From DAOVXM01 sp963746255 (GTDB lineage Bacteria; Chloroflexota; Anaerolineae; Anaerolineales; UBA4823), in contig CAVVAJ010000006.1 of assembly GCA_963746255.1 (NCBI GenBank), forward strand, positions 9,181 through 73,180: DNA of 64,000 bases, written 5' to 3'. This document shows, one piece after another, positions 28,411-37,641 of the stretch. Position 1 is the stretch's first letter. Each line of letters opens with the position of its first letter. The translations under genes were made by a program, and so were the position numbers. The notes under the pieces were generated by a model. It did no database searches and was not told the origin of the DNA. It saw only the letters and a program-made list of their open reading frames with translations.

Positions 28411-29337
28411 GTGGAAAAAAAGCAACATCGCAAACCCTTTCCTGTTTACATTCTGGTTTTCCTGACTCCAGCAGTAATTATATATACGCTCTTTATGGTT
28501 TACCCGCTTCTTGACTCGTTACGCCTCAGTTTTTTTACTCTTAACGAACAGAATCAAGAGATATTCGTCGGAATCCAGAATTACATCACACTATTTACAG
28601 ATTCAAACTACGCGCCCCGTTTTTGGGGAGCGCTTAAAAATAATCTTGTATTTTTCGCCATTCACATGGTGGTTCAGAATTCAATCGCTTTGCTGTTGGC
28701 TGCGTTGTTATCTTCAGGTATCAGGGGAAGCAACGTTTACCGTTCGGTGCTTTTTATGCCTACAGTTCTGTCAGTCGTTATTATTGGTTTTATTTGGCAG
28801 TTGATTTTAAATCCCCTCTGGGGGGTTTCTGAGAGCATCTTGCAAGCTGTGAATTTAGAATCTCTTTTCAAGCCCTGGCTGGGTTTACCAGAAACTGCCT
28901 TGATAACCATATCGCTGATTTCCGTGTGGCAGTTTGTTGGAATTCCAATGATCTTATTCTTCGCAGCCCTGATAGGAATCCCAGATGAACTAATGGAAGC
29001 TGCTCGGGTAGATGGTGCCTCCGGCTGGCAGACCTTCTGGCGAATTAAGTTCCCCCTCATTCTGCCATCGGTCGGTATCGTCGCCATTCTAACTTTCGTT
29101 GGCAATTTCAACGCTTTCGACCTGATATATACAATGAAAGGTGCTAACGCAGGCCCGGATTTCTCCACCGACATCATGGGCACTTTGTTTTACCGTACCT
29201 TCTTCGGCCAACAACTACAGTTAGGCAATTCGACAATGGGTGCAACGGTTGCTGCAATGATGTTCCTAATTATCCTGTCGGGTGTGCTGATCTACATGTT
29301 CTTATGGCAACGGCGTATTCAAACAGTAGAAATGTGA
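28411..29337 (+). CDS. Sugar ABC transporter permease (MalF/UgpA-like)
   Basis: The 308-residue protein has six predicted membrane helices and the permease EAA loop EAARVDGASGWQTFWRIKFPLILPS. It starts with GTG at 28411 after a GGAGG ribosome binding site. It would pair with the next gene product to form the channel for the double-domain binding protein. No ATPase gene is present in the operon, so a shared MsmK/MalK-type ATPase encoded elsewhere is likely. Confidence 0.92.
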   Translation: MEKKQHRKPFPVYILVFLTPAVIIYTLFMVYPLLDSLRLSFFTLNEQNQEIFVGIQNYITLFTDSNYAPRFWGALKNNLVFFAIHMVVQNSIALLLAALLSSGIRGSNVYRSVLFMPTVLSVVIIGFIWQLILNPLWGVSESILQAVNLESLFKPWLGLPETALITISLISVWQFVGIPMILFFAALIGIPDELMEAARVDGASGWQTFWRIKFPLILPSVGIVAILTFVGNFNAFDLIYTMKGANAGPDFSTDIMGTLFYRTFFGQQLQLGNSTMGATVAAMMFLIILSGVLIYMFLWQRRIQTVEM

Positions 29338-29346
29338 GAATGAGTT

Positions 29347-30225
29347 ATGATAACTGCAGCTAAGGACCACAGAACAAGAGGCATGCCTTTTCAATATCGA
29401 ATCCGGAGATTTATTGGAAGGTTAATACCACACCTACTTCTATTAAGTTATTTGGCAATTGTACTTTTCCCGATATTCTTGATCATCATCAATTCGTTCA
29501 AAAGCCGTAAAGCAATCTTTGGAATGCCATTTCAGCTACCAACCCCTGAAACCTTCAGCCTGATTGGTTATGAAACGGTCATTTTTCGGTCGACTTTTCA
29601 TATCTACTTCATGAACAGTATCATCGTCACTGTCGTTGCCCTGATATTTACATTGTTGATCGGCGCTATGGCTGCCTTTGCTTTGGCGGAATATCCCTTT
29701 CCTGGAAATGCCTTGCTGGGTCTCTACCTGGCTATTGGGATCATGATCCCGATTCGCCTGGGTACGGTGGGAATATTAAAACTAATGGTGAATTTCAGCT
29801 TGGTTAATACGTTAATTGGATTGATCTTGATCTATATTGCCCAAGCGTTGCCCCTGACAATATTTATATTGTCTCAATTTTTCCGTCAGGTGCCAAAAGA
29901 ATTAAAAGATGCTGCCCGAATTGACGGAGCCAGTGAATATCGCATTTTCTTCCTCGTAGTTCCGCTGGTGCGACCAGCAATAGGGGCGATTGGCATCTTT
30001 ACCATGATCCCTATCTGGAATGACCTGTGGTTCCCCTTGGTCGTTGCACCCAGCGCTAAAACCGCGACAGTGACCCTGGGTGTCCAGCAGTTCCTGGGTC
30101 AATTTGTCAGTGATTGGAACGCCGTACTCTCTTCTTTGACACTTGCGATGGTACCGATCCTCATAATATATCTAATTTTCTCCAGGCAGCTAATCCGCAG
30201 TATCACTGCAGGTGCTCTCAAGTAA
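29347..30225 (+). CDS. Sugar ABC transporter permease (MalG/UgpE-like)
   Basis: The 292-residue membrane protein has the EAA loop KDAARIDGASEYRIFFLVVPLVRPA and six helices, starting with HLLLLSYLAIVLFPIFLIIINSF. It begins 9 bp after the first permease gene. It is the second channel half for the sugar importer. Confidence 0.92.
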   Translation: MITAAKDHRTRGMPFQYRIRRFIGRLIPHLLLLSYLAIVLFPIFLIIINSFKSRKAIFGMPFQLPTPETFSLIGYETVIFRSTFHIYFMNSIIVTVVALIFTLLIGAMAAFALAEYPFPGNALLGLYLAIGIMIPIRLGTVGILKLMVNFSLVNTLIGLILIYIAQALPLTIFILSQFFRQVPKELKDAARIDGASEYRIFFLVVPLVRPAIGAIGIFTMIPIWNDLWFPLVVAPSAKTATVTLGVQQFLGQFVSDWNAVLSSLTLAMVPILIIYLIFSRQLIRSITAGALK

Positions 30226-30285
30226 GGGAATGCGGTGAAAAATACTACTCACTAGACCATCTCAAGTAATTTGAGGAAAAAATAA

Positions 30286-31296
30286 ATGAAAATTGGATTA
30301 GCCGGTGTGGGATTCATGGGGATTACCCACGCAGAAGCCTGGTTACAAACAGGTGCCCAAATTGAGGGTATGGTAGCTGAAACCTTGCAAGAGGCGCAAC
30401 CTCTCGCTGATCAATACGGAGCGAATGTCTACTCGGACTTTACCAGCATGCTCCCGGACATCAACGTAGTTGATATCTGCACTCCAACGCACCTGCATTA
30501 TGAGATGGTGATGGCTGCCGCTGCTGAGGGAGTGGATATAATTTGCGAAAAACCATTAGCCAGGACGGTCGATCAGGCTGCCGAGATGGTAGTCGCCTGC
30601 CGGGAAGCTGGTGTTCACCTTCTGGTGGCTCACGTGGTTCGTTTCTTTCCGGAGTACGCGCTAGCAAAAGATGCGGTTGCAAGAGGACAGATCGGTCATC
30701 CAGGCGTGGTTCGCCTTTCACGAGGCAGCTACCGCCCTATGAAACAGGTCGGAAACTGGTTCCTGGATGATGAAAAATCTGGCGGTATATTGATGGACCT
30801 GATGATCCATGATTTCGATTACGCCCGTTGGATCGCTGGGGAAGTGGAAAGCGTGTTTGCTAGAAAAGTTAGCTCGAGCCATCCGGGTGCCCCAATCGAT
30901 TACGGGCTGGCTATCCTGAAACACAAAAGTGGAACACTTTCTCACATTGCCGGCGCATGGGCTTATCCACCGCCCACATTCCGCACGCATATCGAGATTG
31001 CTGGAGATAAGGGGTTGATCGAGTTCGACTCAGACGCCACAGCGCCCATCAAGAACTTAATACGTAGAAATGGTCAATTCGATTCTCCGGATGTTGCCCT
31101 GCCATCCAGCCCAGTCAGCGAAAGCCCGTACACCACGCAGATAAAAGAATTTTACGCTACTTTGCTTAAGGAATATCCAGCACGCGTCTCTGCAGTGGAC
31201 GGCCTGGCTGCTGTGCAAATCGCCGAAGCTGCCATCCAATCTGCCGCTTCTGGTCAGGCGATTTTCTTAGAGACTCTGGCGGAGTTGCAGTCATGA
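30286..31296 (+). CDS. Gfo/Idh/MocA-family dehydrogenase 1
   Basis: The 336-residue protein has an N-terminal NAD(P) domain (MKIGLAGVGFMGITHAEAW), the motif VDIICEKPLARTVDQA with the conserved EKP lysine, and a C-terminal domain with GGILMDLMIHDFDYARWI, where the second histidine is expected in catalysis. It would oxidise or epimerise a sugar or inositol-type substrate. It overlaps the next gene by 4 bp (ATGA), so the two are translationally coupled. Confidence 0.9.
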   Translation: MKIGLAGVGFMGITHAEAWLQTGAQIEGMVAETLQEAQPLADQYGANVYSDFTSMLPDINVVDICTPTHLHYEMVMAAAAEGVDIICEKPLARTVDQAAEMVVACREAGVHLLVAHVVRFFPEYALAKDAVARGQIGHPGVVRLSRGSYRPMKQVGNWFLDDEKSGGILMDLMIHDFDYARWIAGEVESVFARKVSSSHPGAPIDYGLAILKHKSGTLSHIAGAWAYPPPTFRTHIEIAGDKGLIEFDSDATAPIKNLIRRNGQFDSPDVALPSSPVSESPYTTQIKEFYATLLKEYPARVSAVDGLAAVQIAEAAIQSAASGQAIFLETLAELQS

Positions 31297-32291
31297 AAAT
31301 TGGTATTATGAGCTTCGCCCACCACCATGCCGATGCTTACATCCAGAACCTGTCCACGATCCCACAGGTAGACCTGATTGGCGTAGCCGATGAAGAAGCG
31401 CAGCGTGGAGAGCGTATCGCGCACCAGCATGCAATACCCTTTTTCCACTCCTATGATGACTTGTTGGCAGCCAAACCTGATGGTGTGATCATCTGTTCGG
31501 AAAATAGCAAGCACCGCTATATGGTAGAGTTGGCGGCTGATGCTGGTGTAAATGTGCTTTGTGAGAAGCCGCTCGCTACAACCGTGGAGGATGCTCGAGC
31601 GATCGTTAGCACTTGCGAGAAGGCTGATGTTGTACTCATGACCGCTTTCCCAATGCGATTCAGCACGCCTTTAATAGAGGTGAAGGCACGTCTGGACGCT
31701 GGTGATTTTGGTCAGATCTTCTGCTTCAACGCCACCAACCAGGGCCAGTTACCTGTGGTCTATCGTGAATGGTTCGTGGACAAAACCCTGGCGGGAGGTG
31801 GCGCATTGATGGACCACACTGTTCACCTTGTGGACATTATGCGCTGGTATTTAGGTGAAGAGGTTAGCGAAGTTTATGCGCAAACCAACCACATTTTACA
31901 TGCGCATGAGGTGCAAGTGGAGACAGGTGGTCTGGAGATGATCACTTTTGAAAGCGGGATATTCGCCACCATCGATGCCAGTTGGAGCCGTCCCTCCTAT
32001 TGGCCATCCTGGGGAGGACTTACATTTGAGATGGTCACAGAACGGGGCGCGATCTTGGTGGATGCATTCCGCCAGAACCTGATCATATACCGCCATGAAT
32101 GGGGGCGCGCCGGTTGGGCATATTGGGGATCAGATGCTAACCAGGCCATGGTTAACGAATTTGTGGTTGCCATCCGAGAGAAGCGCCAGCCGTTCGTAAC
32201 TGGCTACGATGGTTTAAAAGCCATTGAAGCGGTCGAAGCAGCCTATATATCCGCGGAGCGTGGACAGCCCATCAGATTACCCCTTAATTAA
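31293..32291 (+). CDS. Gfo/Idh/MocA-family dehydrogenase 2
   Basis: The 332-residue protein has MKIGIMSFAHHHADAYI at the N-terminus in place of the usual GxGxxG loop, then VNVLCEKPLATTVEDA and GGALMDHTVHLVDIMRWYL. The changed dinucleotide loop (a SFAHHHA motif) is seen in some family members and may alter cofactor use. It is the last intact gene of the sugar operon and ends about 30 bp before the decayed VIT1 copy. Confidence 0.88.
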   Translation: MKIGIMSFAHHHADAYIQNLSTIPQVDLIGVADEEAQRGERIAHQHAIPFFHSYDDLLAAKPDGVIICSENSKHRYMVELAADAGVNVLCEKPLATTVEDARAIVSTCEKADVVLMTAFPMRFSTPLIEVKARLDAGDFGQIFCFNATNQGQLPVVYREWFVDKTLAGGGALMDHTVHLVDIMRWYLGEEVSEVYAQTNHILHAHEVQVETGGLEMITFESGIFATIDASWSRPSYWPSWGGLTFEMVTERGAILVDAFRQNLIIYRHEWGRAGWAYWGSDANQAMVNEFVVAIREKRQPFVTGYDGLKAIEAVEAAYISAERGQPIRLPLN

Positions 32292-32319
32292 GATGTACAT
32301 TGAACAAGGTATTTTCACT

Positions 32320-32605
32320 AAAGCCGTTTTCAGAGCGCTAGTGACGTACGGTCACTACATTGCTAGCCTAGCTAATCGCTGGCGCCGTTACATTACTTGG
32401 CTACATAGCCGGACTTTTCCTATCTCTGCAGATCAAGCCTTCACGATCTCCATCCTGCTTTCCGTTATCACCCTTTTCTACGTGGGTGCTGCTAAGGTCT
32501 TCGTCACCCACAAGAATCCGATCCTCAGTGGTTTGAAAATGCTGCAGGTTGGTGGATTAGCTGCCGGCGTTGCCTATACAGCAGGGCTTTATTACCCTCT
32601 CTGGG
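32320..32605 (+). pseudogene. Decayed copy of the C-terminal part of the VIT1/CCC1 transporter gene
   Basis: Translation gives ISADQAFTISILLSVITLFYVGAAKVFVTHKNPILSGLKMLQVGGLAAGVAYTAGLYYPL, which matches the last 70 residues of the VIT1 protein encoded at 21938-22753 (IAANQAFLVSILLSGIALFGLGAGKVFVT). The preceding helix is readable only in another frame (AVTLLGYIAGL). The copy is therefore broken. It marks the right-hand edge of the sugar operon. Confidence 0.8.
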
Positions 32606-32660
32606 ATTGGAATTCTAAAGTACAAGTGGTTTTTTCTCTTATAATGCAGAATTCTACCTG

Positions 32661-33739
32661 ATGCGCGATAAATTCAGCCGGGTTCTTAGAACTTTCATGG
32701 AAACTCTATTCACAACGTCGGGCTTTCCCAAATCAATGGGAAACCAGGCAAAAAAATCATGGATAAATTCAACGTTAGACTGGCTGCTCGGATCCGGCGA
32801 GCCATGGACCCGCTACCGCACGCTTATCGATATCCTGGATCAACCTGAGGATGATCCGGATGTCCGCCAAGCCCGGCAAGCGATGCTCGCACATCCGCAG
32901 GTGTAATGAACTCATTTCTCACGCAAACCGGCGCTTAGAACTGCCCATCAAACGCCACAATGATGCCAGCCACCCGATTTACAGCATGGCAACGCTAGCC
33001 GATTTCGGTTTACGGCTTGGCGATCCAGGCATGGACGGGATCATCACATCTATCACTGGGCACCAATCTGCCGATGGAGGCTACCTGTCAACAGTTTTGA
33101 TCCCGAAACCATTTGGCGGAAGCGGCGAACCTCAATTATCCTGGGTCTTATGTGATGCTCCTACCCTTTTATATTCCGTACTCTTATTTTCTCGGCCAGA
33201 TTATAGTGCGTTCAAAACAGGGCTAAATCAGCTCACCGGCTTAGTTCAGGAAAACGGCTGGCGCTGTTCAGCGTCACCGGATTTGGGTAAATTCAGAGGA
33301 CCAGGTCGTCGTGAAGACCCCTGCCCAATTGCTAATGTCTATGCGCTTAAAGCGCTTGCGATCGCTCCCGAATATTCGGATACAGCAGCGACAAGGATTG
33401 GTACGGAAACTATCCTTCACCATTGGGAGATCCAAAAAGAGCGTAAATATCTATCTTTTTGGAATGGGTACTGATTTCCACAAAATAAAGTACCCGTTCG
33501 TCTGGTACGATATTCTCCATGTCGTGGATGTCCTGAGTCGTTACCCTTTCCTTTACCACGATGCCCGCTTCTTGGATATGGTGGAGACATTGGTTCACTT
33601 GTCGGAGGATTGTGAGCGATACACTGCTGCAGCTATGTATCGAGCTTGGAAGGGTTGGTCATTTGCCGACAAAAGGAACCCTTCACCCTGGCTGACATTC
33701 CTTGTCCACCGTATTAAGAAGCGCGTTAACCTTCTCTAA
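32661..33739 (+). pseudogene. Cyclase/prenyltransferase-like (alpha-alpha barrel) protein, frame broken twice
   Basis: Three overlapping frames join into one protein of about 355 residues: WLLGSGEPWTRYRTLIDILDQPE, then ELISHANRRLELPIKRHNDASHPIYSMATLADFGL, then GMGTDFHKIKYPFVWYDILHVVDVLSRYP. The breaks lie near 32905 and in the T-run near 33455. The helical repeats and the SADGGYLST segment suggest a terpenoid-cyclase-like fold; the family is often annotated as hypothetical. The breaks could be indel errors or real decay next to the VIT1 remnant. Confidence 0.55.
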
Positions 33740-33810
33740 ACCAACATCGATAAACTAACATATTTATCCAAATACCTGGTGGTGTATAATTCCCCCGCAC
33801 AGGAGCATGA

Positions 33811-35076
33811 ATGTCATTAAAACTCAGCGAGTATGACCAGGAGTGTTTAACCGGCGTGCATGGACCGGCAGCCAAATTCGGGATGTCGATTATACAGCGT
33901 ATGGCGCCGGTATATGGAGCCCATGAATTATTGGATATCAGCGCCGCACATATCGACAGCTCCATCTATATCGGAGAAGCAGGCCTTGAATTCGCGGAAC
34001 GTCTCGCCTCAATGGGGGCTGAGGTTGCTGTTCCAACTACCCTTAATGTCAGTGGTCTAGATGAGCACAGCTGGCAAGAATGGGCTGTTCCGGTAGATTG
34101 GGCCGAGAAAGCCCGCCGCCAGATGCTCGCCTATGAGAGCATGGGCTGTGTTCCCACGTGGACTTGCACCCCATATCAAGGTCGAATGCGACCCGTCTTC
34201 GGCCAACAAATCGCCTGGGGGGAATCAAACGCGATCGCCTTTGCTAATTCTGTGATCGGTGCCCGCACTGAACGCTACCCTGATTTATTTGATATCTGCT
34301 GCGCCATCACCGGGCGTGTCCCGGCATTCGGACTGCACCTGGATGAAAATCGCGCTGGCGAGCTGCTCGTAAACCTAATTGATATCCCAGATCAGCTGCA
34401 ATCAAATGACAGTTTTTACCCGGTTCTTGGGCATTTACTCGGCAAACTTGCTAAAGACCAAGTACCTGTTGTCCAAGGGCTGACACAAAAGCCAAGCGAA
34501 GACCAGCTAAAAGCCCTATGCGCAGCGGTCGCTTCATCGGGTGCTGTTGCCCTATTCCACCTGGTGGGTATCACTCCGGAGGCACCAACCTTGGATGTGG
34601 CATTTCAAGGATGCACCCCAAAATCCGAGCACATTATTACCTTCAATGATCTCGTTAATGCCCGCCGAGAATTATCAACATATAACGATGGGATCATACA
34701 GATGGTCGTATTGGGAAGTCCCCATTTTTCGTTGGCAGAGTTTAATCAACTTGTCCCCCTCTTGAAGGGCAAGCATGCGCATCCCGATGTAAAGTTCTTG
34801 GTGACAACCAACCGGCTCATGGCTGGCCTTGCTCAGCAGGCCGGTTTCCTTGATATAGTGCGTGACTTCGGCGGCCAGATAACAATGGATACTTGTATCC
34901 TCGCAACACCGATGCTGCCCGCAGATATCAAACTTTTAATGACCAACTCAGCAAAATATGCGTATTATGCACCAGGGCTGCTGGACGCTCAAATTACATT
35001 CGGCAGCTTGGAAGATTGTATAAATTCTGCGGAAAATGGTAAAGTGATCCGGGATGATTCGTTATGGCAGATATAA
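33811..35076 (+). CDS. Aconitase X catalytic (large) subunit
   Basis: The 421-residue product matches the DUF521/AcnX large subunit: a MSLKLSEYDQECLTGVHGPAAKFGMSI start, VPTTLNVSGLDEH, CVPTWTCTPYQ, WGESNAIAFANSVIGARTER and GRVPAFGLHLDENR. The cysteines would bind an iron-sulfur cluster. Characterised relatives dehydrate hydroxyproline isomers in bacteria or act as phosphomevalonate dehydratase in archaea; the substrate here is open. An AGGAG ribosome binding site precedes it, and a TATAAT box lies at 33785. It overlaps the small-subunit gene. Confidence 0.88.
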   Translation: MSLKLSEYDQECLTGVHGPAAKFGMSIIQRMAPVYGAHELLDISAAHIDSSIYIGEAGLEFAERLASMGAEVAVPTTLNVSGLDEHSWQEWAVPVDWAEKARRQMLAYESMGCVPTWTCTPYQGRMRPVFGQQIAWGESNAIAFANSVIGARTERYPDLFDICCAITGRVPAFGLHLDENRAGELLVNLIDIPDQLQSNDSFYPVLGHLLGKLAKDQVPVVQGLTQKPSEDQLKALCAAVASSGAVALFHLVGITPEAPTLDVAFQGCTPKSEHIITFNDLVNARRELSTYNDGIIQMVVLGSPHFSLAEFNQLVPLLKGKHAHPDVKFLVTTNRLMAGLAQQAGFLDIVRDFGGQITMDTCILATPMLPADIKLLMTNSAKYAYYAPGLLDAQITFGSLEDCINSAENGKVIRDDSLWQI

Positions 35077-35480
35077 TTCAAGCTCATATCGTCATCCCAG
35101 GGGATGTAAAAGCAGAGGTAATCGCTGCTGAAGAACCTTTGTCCTTCTGGGGGGGCTACAACCAGGCTACCGGAGAAATCATTGACCGCCGCCACTCATT
35201 ATCAGGTCAAAATGCTGCCGGACGCATCCTTGCAGTCCCTTTTACCCGCGGCTCGTCAACAACAACTGCTGTATTATTAGAGGCCGTCCGGGCGAAAACA
35301 GCCCCCGCAGCCATCATAACCAGCACTCCGGATTCATTTTTTGCATTGGCTTCCATTATCGCAGACGAACTGTACCAATCACCAATCCCGCTGCTGGTAA
35401 TTGGTCAAGAAGATTTGTTTAGTTTACAAACTGGCGACAGGTTACACATTACCCCTGACGGCCAAATTATTCGCGAATAA
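35064..35480 (+). CDS. Aconitase X swivel (small) subunit
   Basis: The 138-residue product is the DUF126 swivel domain: PLSFWGGYNQATGEIIDRRH, the serine-rich active-site loop PFTRGSSTTTAVLLEA, and IITSTPDSFFALASIIADELY. It overlaps the large-subunit gene by 13 bp, so the two are co-translated and should form a heterodimer. In many bacteria the two parts are fused; here they are separate. Confidence 0.88.
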   Translation: MADIIQAHIVIPGDVKAEVIAAEEPLSFWGGYNQATGEIIDRRHSLSGQNAAGRILAVPFTRGSSTTTAVLLEAVRAKTAPAAIITSTPDSFFALASIIADELYQSPIPLLVIGQEDLFSLQTGDRLHITPDGQIIRE

Positions 35481-35500
35481 CATATTAATAGTCTCTATCG

Positions 35501-36397
35501 ATGCCCCACACACATTCCCACCCACATGATACCGTTAGCAAGATCCGCACTGCATTTCTGCTCAACCTTTTTTTTACCGTTATAGAAATCATCGGCGGAT
35601 TGCTGACAAACAGCGTCGCCATACTATCCGATGCAATTCATGACTTAGGAGATAGTTTATCACTCGGACTAGCCTGGTATCTCGAACGCTATGCGAATAA
35701 ATCCCAAGACAGAAAGTATTCGTACGGCTACCGCCGGTTTTCGCTGCTGGCAGCTCTCATCAACACCTTGATTTTAATCATTGGATCGTTGTTCGTCCTA
35801 TCCAAGGCAGTTCCACGCCTGTTAAATCCGGAAATGCCGGATGCTAAAGGGATGATATTTTTTGCTTGCGTCGGAATTTTGGTTAACGGTCTAGCAGTAT
35901 ACCGTTTGCGCGGCTCGCAATCGCTCAACACTCGTGTAGTTATGTGGCACCTGCTTGAAGACGTTATGGGCTGGGCGGCGGTTTTACTGGTAAGCATCAC
36001 TCTGCTCTTCTTTGATCTGCCAAGACTCGATCCACTGCTTTCGATCATCATCACCGGCTATGTGCTGTTTAATGTCATCCGCAATTTACGGAAGACACTC
36101 GCACTTTTCCTGCAAGCAGTACCAGATCACATTGATGTGGAGGCGATCGAAATCCGTTTGCAGAAAATTGATAATGTCTGCTCCACGCACCACACACACG
36201 TCTGGTCCCTGGATGGAGAACACCATGTATTAACTACGCACATCGTTGTCGAAGATAACACGGATCGTGAGCAAATTTTATGCATCAAGCAGGAGGTGAA
36301 AGAGCTAAGCAATGAGCTTGACTTGATGCATACTACGATTGAATTCGAATACGGTGACGAGGTGTGCCGGATGGCACCCGATTACTCCATCAATTAA
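35501..36397 (+). CDS. Cation diffusion facilitator (CDF) metal transporter
   Basis: The 298-residue protein starts with a histidine-rich tail (MPHTHSHPHD). It has the CDF metal site motifs SVAILSDAIHDLGDS in helix 2 and WHLLEDVMGWAAVLL in helix 5, and a cytoplasmic C-terminal domain with CSTHHTHVWSLDGEHH. The motifs favour zinc or a related divalent cation exchanged for protons. It follows the AcnX genes by 20 bp, perhaps by chance. Confidence 0.9.
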   Translation: MPHTHSHPHDTVSKIRTAFLLNLFFTVIEIIGGLLTNSVAILSDAIHDLGDSLSLGLAWYLERYANKSQDRKYSYGYRRFSLLAALINTLILIIGSLFVLSKAVPRLLNPEMPDAKGMIFFACVGILVNGLAVYRLRGSQSLNTRVVMWHLLEDVMGWAAVLLVSITLLFFDLPRLDPLLSIIITGYVLFNVIRNLRKTLALFLQAVPDHIDVEAIEIRLQKIDNVCSTHHTHVWSLDGEHHVLTTHIVVEDNTDREQILCIKQEVKELSNELDLMHTTIEFEYGDEVCRMAPDYSIN

Positions 36398-36426
36398 TTA
36401 TCATTGATGATAGAAAGAATGTTTTC

Positions 36427-36981
36427 ATGACCAACAATTTTGGCCCAGCCGCGCCGAACGAAAATATTGCCTTCGGTGCATCCATGCCTGGTTTATTCCA
36501 CCCATCCCCTATCCCAGATGAGATTGTCACCATCTGGATGCAGGATATGCGTAAGCATGGTATCCAACGCGTATGCTGTCTATTACCATCCGAGCAACTG
36601 GCGAACTACCAATCAAACTTGCTTAATCAATTTGCTGATTTCTTCGGTGCAGCCAATGTCTGCTATGCTCCAATACCGGATTTCCACCTCAGTGACCCAC
36701 GAACCTTACTAAAAGTCATCCTGCCTTTCCTAGAATCTTCCGATCGAAACGGCAGCCCGACCGTCGTTCATTGTGCTGGTGGCGTTGGTCGTACCGGGCA
36801 CATACTGGCAGCTTGGTTGGTGTACGGACGTAAGTATACACCCCTCAATGCGCTCACGTCGGTAACCAGCACTGCTGCGACTCGCAACCCATATGAAGCA
36901 ATACACTTCGGAAATGCGACCCTCGAACAATTAAAAACCCTGCTGGATGCGGCCGCGAAAATATCGTTAGATTCGTCTTGA
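36427..36981 (+). CDS. Dual-specificity / protein tyrosine phosphatase-like protein
   Basis: The 184-residue product carries the complete phosphatase signature HCAGGVGRTGHI, with nucleophile C116 and the conserved arginine. An upstream acidic segment (IPDFHLSDPRT) contains aspartates placed as the general acid. The N-terminus (FGASMPGLFHPS) is like that of cyclin-dependent kinase inhibitor 3-type bacterial phosphatases. I chose the ATG at 36427 because an earlier in-frame start lies inside the CDF gene. Confidence 0.8.
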   Translation: MTNNFGPAAPNENIAFGASMPGLFHPSPIPDEIVTIWMQDMRKHGIQRVCCLLPSEQLANYQSNLLNQFADFFGAANVCYAPIPDFHLSDPRTLLKVILPFLESSDRNGSPTVVHCAGGVGRTGHILAAWLVYGRKYTPLNALTSVTSTAATRNPYEAIHFGNATLEQLKTLLDAAAKISLDSS

Positions 36982-37034
36982 CATTAATCGTGTATTTCGA
37001 TATACTTCTAATTAGTATTTTCTCTAATTAGAAG
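36978..37034 (+). promoter_or_regulatory. Sigma-70-type promoter overlapping a perfect inverted-repeat operator
   Basis: TTGACA (36978-36983) and TATACT (37001-37006) are separated by 17 bp, a near-consensus promoter. CTTCTAATTAG (37005-37015) and its exact reverse complement CTAATTAGAAG (37024-37034) start inside the -10 box and run over the expected start site, 7 bp before the ATG of an ArsR-family regulator. This placement fits autorepression. Confidence 0.8.
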
Positions 37035-37040
37035 CGCGAA

Positions 37041-37619
37041 ATGGACGAAACACATCTTGAAACCCTACTCAATTTTTTTAAAGTTCTAGCGAATGAAAAC
37101 CGCTTGAAGATACTAGGCATCCTGTCAACGCGTGAATGCTCAGTAGAGGAACTTGCTGTCCTATTATCTGTCAAAGAACCGACTATCTCACATCACTTAA
37201 ATCATCTAAAATCTCTAAACTTGGTTGATATGAGGGTCATCGGTAATGACCACCTCTACCGGCTAAACGCAAAAGTGCTCCAATCGATGACTAAAGAAGT
37301 ATTCGTAGAGGAGAAGCTTCCTTCATTGGCGGAAGATGTAGATTACTCCGCCTATGAGAGGAAAGTCTTCTCTACTTTCCTAGACGGAGAACAGATCAAA
37401 GCGATACCAAGTGGATACAAAAAACGTTTGGTGATCTATAAATGGCTGGCCGATAAATTTGAGTACGACAAGCAGTATCAAGAAGTAGAAGTAAATACTA
37501 TCATCTCCCAGTATCACCCAGACTATGCAAGTTTTCGGCGCGATCTAGTGGATCTAGGATTCATCGCACGCAAACGGGGGGTATATTGGCGAACCGAATG
37601 GCAAAATCCCCGGTTATAA
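37041..37619 (+). CDS. ArsR-family winged-helix regulator with DUF2087 domain
   Basis: The 192-residue protein has an ArsR-type winged helix (FFKVLANENRLKILGILSTRECSVEELAVLLSVKEPTISHHLNHLKSL) and a C-terminal DUF2087 domain (GYKKRLVIYKWLADKF ... YHPDYASFRRDLVDLGFIARKRGVYW). No metal-binding cysteine pair is seen in the usual helix 3 site, so the signal is unlikely to be arsenic. It probably binds the inverted repeat in its own promoter. A serine hydrolase gene follows 22 bp later and may be co-regulated. Confidence 0.85.
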   Translation: MDETHLETLLNFFKVLANENRLKILGILSTRECSVEELAVLLSVKEPTISHHLNHLKSLNLVDMRVIGNDHLYRLNAKVLQSMTKEVFVEEKLPSLAEDVDYSAYERKVFSTFLDGEQIKAIPSGYKKRLVIYKWLADKFEYDKQYQEVEVNTIISQYHPDYASFRRDLVDLGFIARKRGVYWRTEWQNPRL

Positions 37620-37641
37620 TCTTTACCATCTATTACGCCGC

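Noticed and set aside
22754..32300. The sugar operon as a composite transposon
   Set aside because: Although flanked by VIT1-related direct repeats, the repeats are host-gene copies of unequal quality and no transposase or terminal inverted repeat is present.
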